Below are positions 1 through 9,373 of a stretch of 64,000 nt of DNA, one piece after another. Under the pieces are notes generated by a model, which was given only the letters and a program-made list of their open reading frames with translations, did no database searches and was not told the DNA's origin. The position numbers and the translations under genes are program-made. The stretch covers positions 248,001 through 312,000 of the forward strand of contig NZ_ANIE01000006.1 in NCBI RefSeq assembly GCF_000708045.1. The letters are read 5' to 3'. How positions within the stretch are numbered: the first letter of the stretch is position 1; every line of letters begins with the position of its first letter. Source of the stretch: Marinobacter nitratireducens (GTDB taxonomy: Bacteria > Pseudomonadota > Gammaproteobacteria > Pseudomonadales > Oleiphilaceae).

Positions 1-214
1 GATGGCAAATCGCATAAGACTGGCGATTGAAGCATCATCGATCCCATTGGATGACCAAACGCTTCAGGCAACAATCAGTGTCGGTGTCGCAACGACCCGG
101 GAAGGCGAGTCCATCGACCGCCTGCTGCAACGGGCAGATGAAGCTCTCTACGCAGCCAAGAAGGCCGGTAGGAATCAGGTGTGCCATTACGGCGATGCAG
201 ACAATGCTGCCTGA
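1..214 (+). CDS. GGDEF-domain protein, C-terminal fragment (partial)
   Basis: This is the 3' end of a gene that begins before the window; about 70 codons are visible, ending in TGA at 212-214. The residues match the end of a GGDEF (diguanylate cyclase) domain: the SVGVA strand, then the helix ADEALYAAKKAGRNQV that closes such domains. The GG(D/E)EF active-site loop lies outside the window, so catalytic competence cannot be judged. The gene converges on lipB with only 5 bases between the two stop codons and no terminator hairpin in the gap. It occupies the place where lipA usually follows lipB in related bacteria. Confidence 0.8.
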   Translation, partial: MANRIRLAIEASSIPLDDQTLQATISVGVATTREGESIDRLLQRADEALYAAKKAGRNQVCHYGDADNAA

Positions 215-219
215 GCCAA

Positions 220-858
220 TTACCAGCCCTGGCGATACTCCACCGCCGAATCACCCAGCTTGGTAACAAGCTGGGCAACCAGTTTTTGTTCGACATCACC
301 CAGCGTGACGCCGGGCACGTAGTCCGCCACCTGACTCATCGCCATGCCGGCATAACCGCACGGATTGATGCGTCGGAACGGCTCCATGTCCATATCCACG
401 TTCAACGCCAGGCCGTGGAAGGAGCACCCCCGACGCACCCGTAGCCCGAGAGAGGCTATCTTGCTCTCACCTACGTATACGCCGGGCGCGTCGGCTCGAG
501 GCGCAGCGTCGATGCGCAATTCTGCAAGCGCTCCCACAATGCCCTGCTCTATGGCATCGACCAACGCTCGCACACCCAGTTTCCGACGGCCAAGATCGAT
601 CATCAGGTACACCACCAACTGACCAGGGCCGTGATAGGTCACCTGCCCCCCTCGATCCACCTGGATCACTGGGATATCTCCCGGCGCCAGGATATGTTCG
701 GCCTTACCAGCTTGCCCCTGGGTATATACCCGGGGATGCTCTAAACACCACAATTCGTCGGTGACCGACTTGTCCCGTTCGGCGGTGAACGTTTTCATCG
801 CCTCCCAGGTTTCGGCATAAGGCTGCTGGCCTAGAGAACGGACGATCAGGTCTGGCAT
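220..858 (-). CDS. lipB: Octanoyl-[acyl-carrier-protein]:protein N-octanoyltransferase
   Basis: LipB moves octanoyl groups from octanoyl-ACP onto lipoyl domains of 2-oxoacid dehydrogenases and GcvH, the first step of endogenous lipoate synthesis in the cytoplasm. The protein (212 aa) carries the family signature [12 protein letters not shown], the Lys in the SKIASLGLR segment and the nucleophilic Cys in NPCGYAGM. A longer open frame reaches 906, but family alignment favours the ATG at 858 (MPDLIVRSL), which sits 4 bases beyond the ybeD stop and so gives tight coupling. It is the last gene of the leftward proA-lipB run. The lipA gene expected next is absent here. Confidence 0.95.
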   Translation of the reverse strand: MPDLIVRSLGQQPYAETWEAMKTFTAERDKSVTDELWCLEHPRVYTQGQAGKAEHILAPGDIPVIQVDRGGQVTYHGPGQLVVYLMIDLGRRKLGVRALVDAIEQGIVGALAELRIDAAPRADAPGVYVGESKIASLGLRVRRGCSFHGLALNVDMDMEPFRRINPCGYAGMAMSQVADYVPGVTLGDVEQKLVAQLVTKLGDSAVEYRQGW

Positions 859-862
859 GGTC

Positions 863-1132
863 TCAGAGCACCATATGAACGCGACCGCTGGCCTTGAGCT
901 CTTCAAACAGCGCTTTCAACTGATCCTCACCGGTAGCAACGATCTTGAGCTGAACCGATGAGAAGCGGCCCTTGGAGCTGTCATTGACCGAAATATCCGC
1001 CTCACAGATGCCCGGGGCGTGCTGTTCGACGACCTCTACCACGAATTCCGTAAAATCCGGGGCAGCGTTACCGATAACCTTGATGACATAGTCACAGGGA
1101 AACTCAATTTTTGGTGCTTTCGGCTCACTCAT
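863..1132 (-). CDS. ybeD: DUF493/YbeD family protein
   Basis: Small 89-aa cytoplasmic protein of the YbeD family, a ferredoxin-like alpha/beta fold reminiscent of ACT-type regulatory domains. The sequence starts [15 protein letters not shown] and contains [11 protein letters not shown] and the C-terminal VHMVL typical of the family. Its biochemical role is not established. It nearly always sits between dacA and lipB, as here, with about 30 bases to dacA and 4 bases to lipB, so it is probably cotranscribed with both. Confidence 0.93.
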   Translation of the reverse strand: MSEPKAPKIEFPCDYVIKVIGNAAPDFTEFVVEVVEQHAPGICEADISVNDSSKGRFSSVQLKIVATGEDQLKALFEELKASGRVHMVL

Positions 1133-1163
1133 ACCGCATTACTCCCGGTGACCAGAGCCACCC

Positions 1164-2342
1164 TTACTGAAACAACTGAACGAAAAAGAGCTTGATGGCA
1201 TCCCAGATGCGTTTGAACAAACCACCCTCCGGGATTTCCGTCAGGGCGAGAACCGGCTGATCGACCAAAACCTCACCATTCAGCGACACCTTGACCCGGC
1301 CAAGCTCGTCTCCGACCTTGATGGGTGCTTTAATCACAGAATCAAGGTCAACACTGGATTCAAGGTCATCCCGTGACCCTCGGGGGATGGTCACGTAAAC
1401 ATCCTCAGGCATACCAACAGACAGCTGATCCGACTGACCACCCCAGACCTTGGCTTCAATCAACTCCTGCCCGGAGCGAAACAGGCGCTCGCTTTCGTAG
1501 TAGCGGAAGCCATAGTTCAACATCTTCTGGACTTCCTGGGCCCGGGCCTCAGAACTGCTGGTCCCCATGACCACACCAATGAAGCGGGTGTCGTTGCGCT
1601 TGGCGGAGGCAACCAGACAGTATCCGGCTTCTTCCGTGTGCCCGGTTTTCAATCCATCCACACTGTCATCCCGCCACAGCAAACTGTTCCGGTTGGGCTG
1701 ACGGATGTTGTTATAAGTGAAATGCTTCTGCGCGTAGATCGAGTAGTTGTCCGGATAATCATTAATGATCGCCCGGGCCAGAAGCGCCAGGTCGTAGGCC
1801 GTCGAAAAGTGTTCAGGCGATGGCAGCCCGGTCGCGTTGACGAAATGGGTTCCCTTCATGCCCAGAATCTGGGCCTGCTGGTTCATGATGTCGACGAAGG
1901 CACCTTCGCTGCCAGCGATAAACTCGGCCAGCGCCACTGAGGCATCGTTTCCGGACTGAATGATGACCCCTTTGAGCAGTGTCTCTACCGGCACGGATGT
2001 GCCCTCGCGGACAAAGGTACGAGACCCCTCCGTCTTCCATGCCTTGACGCTGATAGGCACCATGTCTGTCAGGGAAATACGACCCTCGTCAAGCTCACGC
2101 TCTACGATGTATGCCGTCATCATTTTGGTGAGACTGGCCGGCGGCAGGCGCTCATGGCTGTTCTCTTCGATGATGATACGGCCGCTCTTCGGATCCATCA
2201 GGACATAGGAGCTACCCGCGATCTGCGGCGGAGAGGGAATCAGCACAGATTGCGCCATCACTTTACCGGCCAGCAGAACAACCAGGGCAAAGGTTACGGA
2301 AAAAGAGCGAAACAGGGATTTAAAGGCCATGGGTCCATTCAT
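1164..2342 (-). CDS. dacA: D-alanyl-D-alanine carboxypeptidase (PBP5/6 family)
   Basis: Periplasmic class A low-molecular-weight PBP that removes the terminal D-Ala from peptidoglycan pentapeptides. All three penicillin-binding motifs are present: S70-L-T-K73, S130-G-N and K232-T-G. A hydrophobic signal peptide ends near residue 30 (VMA-QS), and the C-terminus ends in an amphipathic stretch (FKRIWDAIKLFFVQLFQ) expected to anchor the enzyme to the inner membrane. Length (392 aa) is normal. An in-frame ATG at 2330 (MAFKSLF) is an equally plausible start; neither has a strong Shine-Dalgarno sequence. It follows rlpA in the elongation operon. Confidence 0.95.
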   Translation of the reverse strand: MNGPMAFKSLFRSFSVTFALVVLLAGKVMAQSVLIPSPPQIAGSSYVLMDPKSGRIIIEENSHERLPPASLTKMMTAYIVERELDEGRISLTDMVPISVKAWKTEGSRTFVREGTSVPVETLLKGVIIQSGNDASVALAEFIAGSEGAFVDIMNQQAQILGMKGTHFVNATGLPSPEHFSTAYDLALLARAIINDYPDNYSIYAQKHFTYNNIRQPNRNSLLWRDDSVDGLKTGHTEEAGYCLVASAKRNDTRFIGVVMGTSSSEARAQEVQKMLNYGFRYYESERLFRSGQELIEAKVWGGQSDQLSVGMPEDVYVTIPRGSRDDLESSVDLDSVIKAPIKVGDELGRVKVSLNGEVLVDQPVLALTEIPEGGLFKRIWDAIKLFFVQLFQ

Positions 2343-2382
2343 TCGTCAGGTGTGTGTCTTTTATCGTGTATCTAGCAGGTTG

Positions 2383-3264
2383 TCAGTGTGTGTCCGTCAG
2401 CAGGATCGTTTGCGGAAATCCCCGCGCCTCCAACAGACTCTGAGTGCGCCTGGCACTATCTTCGTTAGCGAACGGGCCAACCTGAACCCGATGGAAACGA
2501 CCAGATGCGGTATCTATGGCCCGCACCCGCATGGGATTTTCAAGTACCGCCCGGACTCTACTCAGCATCTGTTCGGCCGGATCGCGGCTCGAGAACGAAC
2601 CAAGCTGAACAAACAGGGCCTCGTTGTCGCCACTCATATTGCCACTGGCCACCACGCCGCTTTCGACAGGTGCTTCCATCTCTTCGGGTCGAAACGGCTG
2701 GCCCGCCAGGGTCATGGTTCCATCCGGACGGACAGTAATCGCGGCCACCTCTACCCTCGCCGTCCCCCGGGACTGATAGCCCAACTTCTTGGCGGCGGCG
2801 TAGGAAAGATCAATCAGACGGTCACCATGGAAAGGACCACGATCATTGACCCGGACAATCACCGAGCGGCCATTATCCAGGTTTGTGACACGCGCGTAGC
2901 CGGGGATTCGCAGTGACTTGTGCGCAGCACTCATGGTGTACATGTCAAACACTTCGCCGTTGGACGTCTTGTGGCCGTGGAATTTTTCCCCATACCAACT
3001 GGCCGTTCCACGGGCAACGTAGCCTTCATTGCTACTGAGCACGTTGTAAGTCTTGCCCCACACCTTGTAGGGAGACTTGTTCCCTGCCCTTCGGGGCTCC
3101 TCGTACACCGGGAGCGCATCGGAAAGTCCGGAAGCATCGAAGTCGCCCGCTGGTGCCCGGTCCTGGCTCAACGTGTATCGGGCAGAGTGGTCAACATCCG
3201 GTGATGATGCACAGCCGCCGAGCGATACCATCAGGACCAGTAACCAGACTATCGGATTTTTCAT
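2383..3264 (-). CDS. rlpA: Septal ring lytic transglycosylase RlpA (lipoprotein)
   Basis: RlpA is an outer-membrane lipoprotein that cleaves denuded glycan strands at the septum. The 293-aa product starts with a lipoprotein signal (VSLGGCASS, lipidated Cys at residue 18). It then has a double-psi beta-barrel catalytic domain containing GTASWYGEKFHG, the catalytic Asp in VNDRGPF, and DLSYAAAKKLG. A C-terminal SPOR domain (ALFVQLGSFSS to the end) targets denuded septal peptidoglycan. A GTG 18 bases upstream is possible, but the ATG at 3264 places the signal peptide correctly. It lies between rodA and dacA. In Pseudomonas a membrane-bound lytic transglycosylase gene (mltB/sltB1) precedes it, which is missing here. 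Confidence 0.95.
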   Translation of the reverse strand: MKNPIVWLLVLMVSLGGCASSPDVDHSARYTLSQDRAPAGDFDASGLSDALPVYEEPRRAGNKSPYKVWGKTYNVLSSNEGYVARGTASWYGEKFHGHKTSNGEVFDMYTMSAAHKSLRIPGYARVTNLDNGRSVIVRVNDRGPFHGDRLIDLSYAAAKKLGYQSRGTARVEVAAITVRPDGTMTLAGQPFRPEEMEAPVESGVVASGNMSGDNEALFVQLGSFSSRDPAEQMLSRVRAVLENPMRVRAIDTASGRFHRVQVGPFANEDSARRTQSLLEARGFPQTILLTDTH

Positions 3265-3385
3265 GTCCACTACGCAGACCACCTCTTGTGCATACCAGTG
3301 TCCGAGCCGTTTATGACCGGCACAATCTTCATTGTAACGGGTTATAACGGATAATCACCATTACCGGCAGGCCACGATTGCACGA

Positions 3386-4528
3386 TCAGGCGCCAATCAT
3401 ACGCCGATGGGTGTGAATCGACATCAGCACACCGAAGGCGGCCATGAGGGTGACACTGGAGGTTCCGCCGTAACTGATCAATGGCAGCGGCACGCCGACA
3501 ACCGGCAGCAACCCGCTCACCATGCCCACATTCACGAAAATGTAGATGAAAAAGGTCATCGTCAGCGCGCCAGCCAGCAAACGGTTGAACGAGTCCTGAG
3601 CGGTCGATGCGATATACAGACATCTCAGGATAATCAGAAAATAGACGGTCATCAGTATCACCATACCGACGAAACCGAATTCCTCGGCCAGCACGGCGAC
3701 AATAAAATCGGTATGACTTTCCGGCAGAAACTCCAGGTGTGACTGGGTCCCCTGAAGCCAGCCCTTGCCCTCCAGGCCTCCGGAACCGATGGCCGTTTTG
3801 CTCTGTATGATGTTCCAGCCAGCGCCAAGTGGATCACTCTGGGGGTCCAACAGAGTCAGCACGCGCTGTTTCTGGTAGTCACGCATGACGAAAAACCACA
3901 TCATGGGCGCAGAAACAGACACCATGGCCGCGAATGCGGCAATCAGCTTCCAGCTGATGCCGGCAAAGAAAACCACAAACAGCCCCGCCAATCCCACCAA
4001 CAGCGACGTGCCCAGGTCAGGCTGCTTGATGATCATCGCCATCGGTAACAATACGATCCCCAAGCCCACAACCACATGACGGAATCTTGGGGGCAGGAAA
4101 TGCCGCGACAGGTACCAGGCCGCCATCATGGGAACCACCAGCTTCATCAACTCAGATGGCTGAAATCTCGGCAGGCCGGGTAGCGCCAGCCAGCGCTGTG
4201 CGCCCTTGGCGCCAACCCCCACAAGGAGAACCGCCAATAGGGCAACCAGCCCCACGGCATAGAGCCAAGGTGCCCAGCGTCGGAACACCCCCGGATCCAA
4301 CTGGGCAAACACGAACATGACCACAAAAGCGACACTTAGCCGGATACCCTGGGCCTTGACCACTTCAATGTTACGGTCTGCACCACTATATAGGACGAAC
4401 AGCCCACCGGACACAAGCGCCAACAACAGGAACAGCAGCACCGGGTCAAGGTGAAGTGTCGACCAGATACCTCGGGGGCGCCCCAGCGGCTGTGCGGAGG
4501 ACGGGCTTAGCATGTCACCCAACGGCAT
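3386..4528 (-). CDS. rodA: Rod-shape peptidoglycan polymerase RodA (SEDS)
   Basis: RodA is the SEDS-family glycosyltransferase of the elongasome and works with PBP2 to polymerise lipid II along the lateral wall. The 380-aa protein is an integral membrane protein with about ten predicted helices. It shows SEDS signatures: FQPSELMKL, the KQPDLGTS loop containing the key Asp, LPESHTDFI, and a C-terminal PLPLISYGG segment. Its ATG (4526-4528) overlaps the mrdA stop as ATGA, so the partner polymerase and transpeptidase are translationally coupled. A GGAG sequence lies 8 bases upstream of the start. Confidence 0.97.
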   Translation of the reverse strand: MPLGDMLSPSSAQPLGRPRGIWSTLHLDPVLLFLLLALVSGGLFVLYSGADRNIEVVKAQGIRLSVAFVVMFVFAQLDPGVFRRWAPWLYAVGLVALLAVLLVGVGAKGAQRWLALPGLPRFQPSELMKLVVPMMAAWYLSRHFLPPRFRHVVVGLGIVLLPMAMIIKQPDLGTSLLVGLAGLFVVFFAGISWKLIAAFAAMVSVSAPMMWFFVMRDYQKQRVLTLLDPQSDPLGAGWNIIQSKTAIGSGGLEGKGWLQGTQSHLEFLPESHTDFIVAVLAEEFGFVGMVILMTVYFLIILRCLYIASTAQDSFNRLLAGALTMTFFIYIFVNVGMVSGLLPVVGVPLPLISYGGTSSVTLMAAFGVLMSIHTHRRMIGA

Positions 4529-6423
4529 CAGTTCTGCTCCCCATGATCCACCCGACCTACGGTCTGATTCTGTTCGGCTTCCGGAAATTCCAGTAGCCAG
4601 GCATCAAACAATGCCCGGGCTACCGGAGCTGCTGTGCTGCTGCCGCCGCCGCCATTCTCGACGATCACGGCAACAGCAATCTCGGGATTATCCACGGGCG
4701 CGAAACCCACAAACAATGCGTGATCACGCAGCCGTTCCCGGATCTCATCGGCATCATATTCTTCGTCTTCCGCCAGGCTGAAGACCTGCGCCGTACCGGT
4801 CTTGCCCGCCATGCGATAGGGTGCATTGGCTCCAGCCCTGCGAGCAGTACCCCGGCGGCCGTGCATGACTTCCGCCATAGTCTCAACAACGTAGTCCCAG
4901 TCGCCAGGGTTCTTGAGCTTCAGGGGCTCATGGGTCGTGTCGGGCAAAAACTGTTCGACCGGCGTATCACCGTCGATGTTCTTCAGTAGCCGGGGCTCGA
5001 CCCAGATGCCCCGGTTGGCGATCAGAGAGGTGGCGGTGGCCAGCTGCAGCGGTGTAGCCAGCATAAATCCTTGCCCGATCCCCAGATTGACCGAGTCCCC
5101 CGGATACCAGGGTTCGTTGCGGGTTGCCTGCTTCCAGTCCCGGGATGGCAGCAAGCCGTCCAGCGCACCGGACACATCCAGTGCCGCATCTTCACCGAAG
5201 CCAAACCGCGACAAGTAGCTGTACATGGTATCCACACCCATCTTCACAGCGACCTCGTAGAAATACACATCGCAGGATTCGGCCATGGCATCCATCAGGT
5301 CAACCCACCCGTGACCGGTGCGTTTCCAGTCGCGATAACGGCGCCCCGCATCGTTGAGCTGGAAATACCCGGGGTCCCAGATAGTGTGGTCGCGAGTGGT
5401 TGCTCCGCTATCCAGAGCGGCAATTGCCAACATGGGTTTCATCGTGGATCCCGGCGGGTATTGCCCCCGCAGTGCACGATTAAACAGGGGTTTATCCCTG
5501 CTCTCGCTCAACTCCCGATAATCCTTGACGCTAATACCGGTGACAAACTTGTTGCTGTCGAATCCGGGCACACTGGCCAGGGCCAGGATGCCGCCCGTGC
5601 TGGGCTCGATCGCAACGATTGCCCCGCGACGTCCGTCCAGCAGCTCATAGGCCTTTTGCTGAAGCCGCAGGTCGAGGTGCAACTGGAGGTCCTCACCGGG
5701 CACCGGGTTTTCCCTCTCCAGAACCCGCAGCGTCCGACCCCGTGCATTGGTTTCAACGTGTTGGTAGCCAACTTGCCCGTGCAATACTTCTTCGTAGAAT
5801 CGCTCAATGCCCGATTTGCCGATGTAGTTGGTGCCGGCATAGTTCACCGGATCAATCCGTTGCAACTCCTCCCGATTTATCCGTCCCACAAAGCCGAGGG
5901 CATGGGCCGTTAACTCGCTGTGCGGGTAATAACGCACCAGCTCCGCCTTGACCTCCACACCGGGAAGTTCATGGCGATGCACGGCCAGACGGGCTATTTC
6001 CTGCTCATTCAGATCATAGCGAAGCGGGATTTCCTGGTAGGGGCGACGGGGTTCCTGAAGCCGTCGATGGAAGCGGTCCAGATCCTCCTCAGACACATCA
6101 AGGATCCTGACAAGCTCTTCAAGAGTGCGATCGATCCCTTCCACTCGCTCGGGCACCAACGTCACACTGAAAACCGGGCGATTCTCAGCGAGCAGCTCGT
6201 GGTTTCGATCATAGACAAGACCACGCGGAGGCGGTACTGACTGCACCTGAACGCGGTTTTTATCGGATAAGGTCGTGTAGATGTCGTGTTCGACTACCTG
6301 GAGTTGGTACATGCGCCCAACCAGGCCACTGAGCAACAACACGACGAAGACCACCATCACGGACGCCCGGCGCTGGAACAGGCGTCGCTCTGCTGCGGTG
6401 TCCTTGAATTCACCCCACGGCAT
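4528..6423 (-). CDS. mrdA: Penicillin-binding protein 2 (elongation transpeptidase)
   Basis: PBP2 is the class B transpeptidase of the elongasome and partner of RodA. The 631-aa protein has a single N-terminal membrane helix (about residues 21-37) and a non-catalytic pedestal region. Its transpeptidase domain has S326-T-M-K329, S383-C-D and K541-T-G-T. All three active-site motifs are intact and length is normal for the family. It overlaps rodA by one base and follows rlmH with a 9-base gap, so it is embedded in the proA-lipB operon. Confidence 0.97.
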   Translation of the reverse strand: MPWGEFKDTAAERRLFQRRASVMVVFVVLLLSGLVGRMYQLQVVEHDIYTTLSDKNRVQVQSVPPPRGLVYDRNHELLAENRPVFSVTLVPERVEGIDRTLEELVRILDVSEEDLDRFHRRLQEPRRPYQEIPLRYDLNEQEIARLAVHRHELPGVEVKAELVRYYPHSELTAHALGFVGRINREELQRIDPVNYAGTNYIGKSGIERFYEEVLHGQVGYQHVETNARGRTLRVLERENPVPGEDLQLHLDLRLQQKAYELLDGRRGAIVAIEPSTGGILALASVPGFDSNKFVTGISVKDYRELSESRDKPLFNRALRGQYPPGSTMKPMLAIAALDSGATTRDHTIWDPGYFQLNDAGRRYRDWKRTGHGWVDLMDAMAESCDVYFYEVAVKMGVDTMYSYLSRFGFGEDAALDVSGALDGLLPSRDWKQATRNEPWYPGDSVNLGIGQGFMLATPLQLATATSLIANRGIWVEPRLLKNIDGDTPVEQFLPDTTHEPLKLKNPGDWDYVVETMAEVMHGRRGTARRAGANAPYRMAGKTGTAQVFSLAEDEEYDADEIRERLRDHALFVGFAPVDNPEIAVAVIVENGGGGSSTAAPVARALFDAWLLEFPEAEQNQTVGRVDHGEQN

Positions 6424-6432
6424 TGTCGCGTC

Positions 6433-6903
6433 CTATGCCCGGTGATACGGGTGATTACGGGTAATTGACCAGGCCCGGTACAGCTGCTCGGCAAGAAGTA
6501 TGCGTACCAGTGGGTGCGGCAGGGTCAGCGGAGACAAGGACCACTGTTGATCCGCTCGCTGGCGACAGGCATCCGCCAGCCCATCCGGACCGCCGACGAG
6601 AAAATTCACATCCCGGCCGTCCAGCTGCCAGCTCTCAAGCTGACCGGCCAGCTTTTCTGTCGACCACGCGCGACCACCTACTTCCAGAGCAACCACTCGG
6701 TCTTTCGGGCCGGTTGCCGCCAAAATGGCGTCGCTCTCACGTTGCATAAGCCTGGGAATGTCCGGGTTCTTGCCCCGGTGTGCCATGGGAATTTCCACCA
6801 GATCCATAGGAAGCTCTGGCGGCATACGGCGAGCGTATTCGTTATACCCTGCACTGACCCAGTCGGGCATCTTCTGCCCCACGCAGATCAGACGAAGCCG
6901 CAT
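6433..6903 (-). CDS. rlmH: 23S rRNA (pseudouridine-1915-N3) methyltransferase RlmH
   Basis: RlmH is a SPOUT-class enzyme that methylates pseudouridine 1915 in helix 69 of 23S rRNA on assembled 70S ribosomes, using SAM. The product (156 aa, typical length) begins [13 protein letters not shown] and has the trefoil-knot motifs: FLVGGPDGL for SAM binding and [23 protein letters not shown]. The terminal ITRNHPYHR is nearly invariant in this family. It lies 2 bases after rsfS, a conserved pairing of two ribosome-related genes. Confidence 0.97.
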   Translation of the reverse strand: MRLRLICVGQKMPDWVSAGYNEYARRMPPELPMDLVEIPMAHRGKNPDIPRLMQRESDAILAATGPKDRVVALEVGGRAWSTEKLAGQLESWQLDGRDVNFLVGGPDGLADACRQRADQQWSLSPLTLPHPLVRILLAEQLYRAWSITRNHPYHRA

Positions 6904-6905
6904 GA

Positions 6906-7256
6906 TTACTCGCTGCCCGCAGCACCGAGATCCGGGGCATCGCGCCAGAAGCGCTCCAGGTCGTAGAACTCCCGGGTTGCGGGCATCATGACGTGGACGA
7001 CCACATCGCCCAGATCCACCAGAATCCAGTCACTGGCAGTGCCGCCTTCGACATTGCTCGCTCGAACACCCTGATCCTTGGCATCAGACACCACGGAATC
7101 GGCCAGGGATTTGACGTGACGGTTTGAGGTTCCGGATGCGAGAACCATGAAGTCGGTGACACTGGTGCGGTCGCGGACGTCAATCACGCTGATATCTTGT
7201 GCTTTGACGTCTTCAAGTGCGTTGACGACCAGTTCTTTCAGTTGCTCTGCCTGCAT
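6906..7256 (-). CDS. rsfS: Ribosomal silencing factor RsfS
   Basis: RsfS binds ribosomal protein uL14 and blocks subunit joining when nutrients are scarce. The 116-aa protein matches the family in the [17 protein letters not shown] opening, [17 protein letters not shown], and the [15 protein letters not shown] segment near the C-terminus. The frame is open to 7352, but the ATG at 7256 (MQAEQLKEL) is the family start and the upstream residues look non-coding. It sits between nadD and rlmH, the conserved context of this gene. Confidence 0.95.
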   Translation of the reverse strand: MQAEQLKELVVNALEDVKAQDISVIDVRDRTSVTDFMVLASGTSNRHVKSLADSVVSDAKDQGVRASNVEGGTASDWILVDLGDVVVHVMMPATREFYDLERFWRDAPDLGAAGSE

Positions 7257-7326
7257 AATTACCCTGTTGGACGGGCATCGGCCAGGATGGCCGCCCGAAA
7301 AGTCATATTCAGACGCGATTGTAGCA

Positions 7327-7977
7327 CTAAAAGTTCCCCTCAGGGCAGGCACCGTAGAGACCTGAACGACGAATATCGTCCCAGACCGAATCCGGCATCA
7401 GATACCGCGGCGAGCGACCATCGGCAATGCGTTCCCGAATCCCGGTTGCCGAGATATCCAGCAACGGCGGGTCGAGCTCAAGAAACAGGCCGCAGGGCTG
7501 TCGATGCAGAGCCGCCGCATCAGGGGCTGCGCGCGACGCCAGCAACGAGGCCGGCTGCCCGGAAGGATCCAGACCAGGGCCGGGACGCCGCACCACGACA
7601 ACGTGCGCGAGATCCGGAATTTGCTGCCAGTCACGCCAACGGTCAAAGCCTGCAAACGCGTCCGTGCCTACAACCATAACCAAAGGTTCATCGTCACCCA
7701 GCTCCTGGCGCAGCTGCCGAAGCGTATCCGCGGTGTAGGAAGCACCCGCCCGTCTTAACTCCCGGTTATCAACCGCAAGCCGGGGCTCGCCGGCAATAGC
7801 CAGCTCGATCAGACGGAGGCGTTGCTCGGACGCAGCCCCCGTATCGCCGCGATGCGGCGGTATATGGCAGGGCACCAGGTTGATGCCCGCCACCCCGAGC
7901 CTGTCGCTGATCTCCAGCGCCAGCCGGAGGTGGCCGTGATGAATGGGATCAAAGGTGCCGCCGTAGATTACGTGCAT
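7327..7977 (-). CDS. nadD: Nicotinate-nucleotide adenylyltransferase
   Basis: NadD adenylates nicotinate mononucleotide to deamido-NAD with ATP, a required step in NAD synthesis. The 216-aa protein starts [16 protein letters not shown], the nucleotidyltransferase signature whose His-x-x-His pair binds ATP. It retains the C-terminal [10 protein letters not shown] motif (S/T-x-x-R) of adenylyltransferases. It starts 5 bases beyond the proA stop. A roughly 70-base gap separates its stop from the rsfS start and shows no terminator, so the operon probably reads through. Confidence 0.96.
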   Translation of the reverse strand: MHVIYGGTFDPIHHGHLRLALEISDRLGVAGINLVPCHIPPHRGDTGAASEQRLRLIELAIAGEPRLAVDNRELRRAGASYTADTLRQLRQELGDDEPLVMVVGTDAFAGFDRWRDWQQIPDLAHVVVVRRPGPGLDPSGQPASLLASRAAPDAAALHRQPCGLFLELDPPLLDISATGIRERIADGRSPRYLMPDSVWDDIRRSGLYGACPEGNF

Positions 7978-7982
7978 GGATC

Positions 7983-9239
7983 TCAGTTCCGGATATGCCC
8001 ATCACCGAAAACCACGTACTTCTGGGAGGTCAACCCTTCCAGACCAACCGGTCCACGGGCATGGATCTTGTCCGTGGAGATACCGATCTCGGCACCCAGA
8101 CCATACTCGAAGCCGTCGGCAAATCGGGTAGAGGCGTTAACCATCACAGAACTCGAATCCACCTCGGTCAGAAAACGGCGAGCGCGGGTGTAGTTCTCGG
8201 TAATGATGCTGTCGGTGTGCTGGGAGCTGTACTGATTGATGTGTTCGATGGCGCCGTCAAGGCCCTCAACCACGCGAACCGCCAGAATGGGCGCCAGATA
8301 TTCGGCCTCCCAATCAGCTTCCGTGGCCTCAACGGCGCTGATGATTGCCCGGGTCTGTTCGCAACCGCGCAACTCCACGCCTTTTTCGACAAAGGCCGAC
8401 GCCAGCAGGGGCAGGATATCTTCGGCGATTTCCTGGTCTACCAACAGGGTTTCCATGGTGTTGCAGGTACCATACCGGTGGGTCTTGGCGTTCACGGCAA
8501 CACTCAGCGCCTTCTCGGGATCGGCATGACTGTCCACATAGACATGGCAGACACCATCCAGATGCTTGATCACGGGCACCTTGGCATCATTGCTGATGCG
8601 TTCGATCAGGCCCTTGCCACCCCGTGGGACAATGACGTCCACATACTGGGGCATGGTAATCAGCTCACCCACGGCTGCACGGTCAGTCGTCTCAACCACC
8701 TGGACAGCCGTTTCCGGCAGACCGGCTTCTGCCAGCCCGCGGGCGATGCATCCGGCAATCGCCTGGTTCGAGTTAATGGACTCGGAGCCGCCACGAAGAA
8801 TCGTGGCGTTGCCTGACTTCAGGCAAAGACTCGCGGCTTCAACGGTCACGTTGGGGCGCGACTCATAGATGATGCCGATCACTCCGAGCGGAACACGCAT
8901 CTTGCCCACCTGGATTCCGGAGGGACGGTAGGTCATGTCGGTGATCTCACCGATCGGATCCGGCAGCGAAGCCACCTGCCGCAACCCCTCAATCATAGTG
9001 TCGATGCGCTGAGGTGTCAGCTCAAGGCGATCCAGCATGGCATCATCGAGACCATTCTCTCGCCCCTTCTGCAGATCCTTGGCGTTAGCGGCAACCAGTT
9101 CTGACCTGGATTGATCCAGCATCTCCGCCGTCGCCAACAGAGCCTTGTTTCTGACCGCCGTGGTTGAGCGCGCCACCAGGGTCGCCGCTGCCCGAGCCTG
9201 CTGCCCTACCTCGGACATGTAAGCTGCAATATCCATCAT
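7983..9239 (-). CDS. proA: Gamma-glutamyl phosphate reductase
   Basis: ProA reduces gamma-glutamyl phosphate to glutamate-5-semialdehyde with NADPH in proline synthesis. The 418-aa product is full length and shows the aldehyde-dehydrogenase-like catalytic Cys in [14 protein letters not shown], the [14 protein letters not shown] segment and the PRGGKGLI motif. It is the first gene of the leftward operon and shares a 134-base divergent intergenic region with the degenerate GGDEF gene. proB is not in the window. Confidence 0.97.
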   Translation of the reverse strand: MMDIAAYMSEVGQQARAAATLVARSTTAVRNKALLATAEMLDQSRSELVAANAKDLQKGRENGLDDAMLDRLELTPQRIDTMIEGLRQVASLPDPIGEITDMTYRPSGIQVGKMRVPLGVIGIIYESRPNVTVEAASLCLKSGNATILRGGSESINSNQAIAGCIARGLAEAGLPETAVQVVETTDRAAVGELITMPQYVDVIVPRGGKGLIERISNDAKVPVIKHLDGVCHVYVDSHADPEKALSVAVNAKTHRYGTCNTMETLLVDQEIAEDILPLLASAFVEKGVELRGCEQTRAIISAVEATEADWEAEYLAPILAVRVVEGLDGAIEHINQYSSQHTDSIITENYTRARRFLTEVDSSSVMVNASTRFADGFEYGLGAEIGISTDKIHARGPVGLEGLTSQKYVVFGDGHIRN

Positions 9240-9320
9240 TTACCTTCGTGTGTTCGAATAGAATTCGGAAATAAGGGCCTAACTTTACCTTTCCCGTTTC
9301 AAGTACGCACCCCAAACGGA

Positions 9321-9327
9321 TATTATA
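9321..9327. promoter_or_regulatory. Overlapping divergent -10 boxes between proA and the GGDEF pair
   Basis: The segment TATTATA reads as TATTAT on the + strand, facing the membrane GGDEF operon, and as TATAAT on the - strand, facing proA. Clear -35 hexamers are not visible at 16-18 bases on either side, so this is a weak prediction based on one shared element. If real, the two promoters would compete for polymerase. Confidence 0.35.
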
Positions 9328-9373
9328 CCGCTGCGATGTGCCATAGTTAGGGAAAGAAAAAAGGAAGGACACC

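Noticed and set aside
5071..5913. Long open frame of 280 codons on the + strand
   Set aside because: Lies entirely inside mrdA on the opposite strand; composition is a reverse-strand shadow (His/Gln/Pro-rich), and no family is recognisable.
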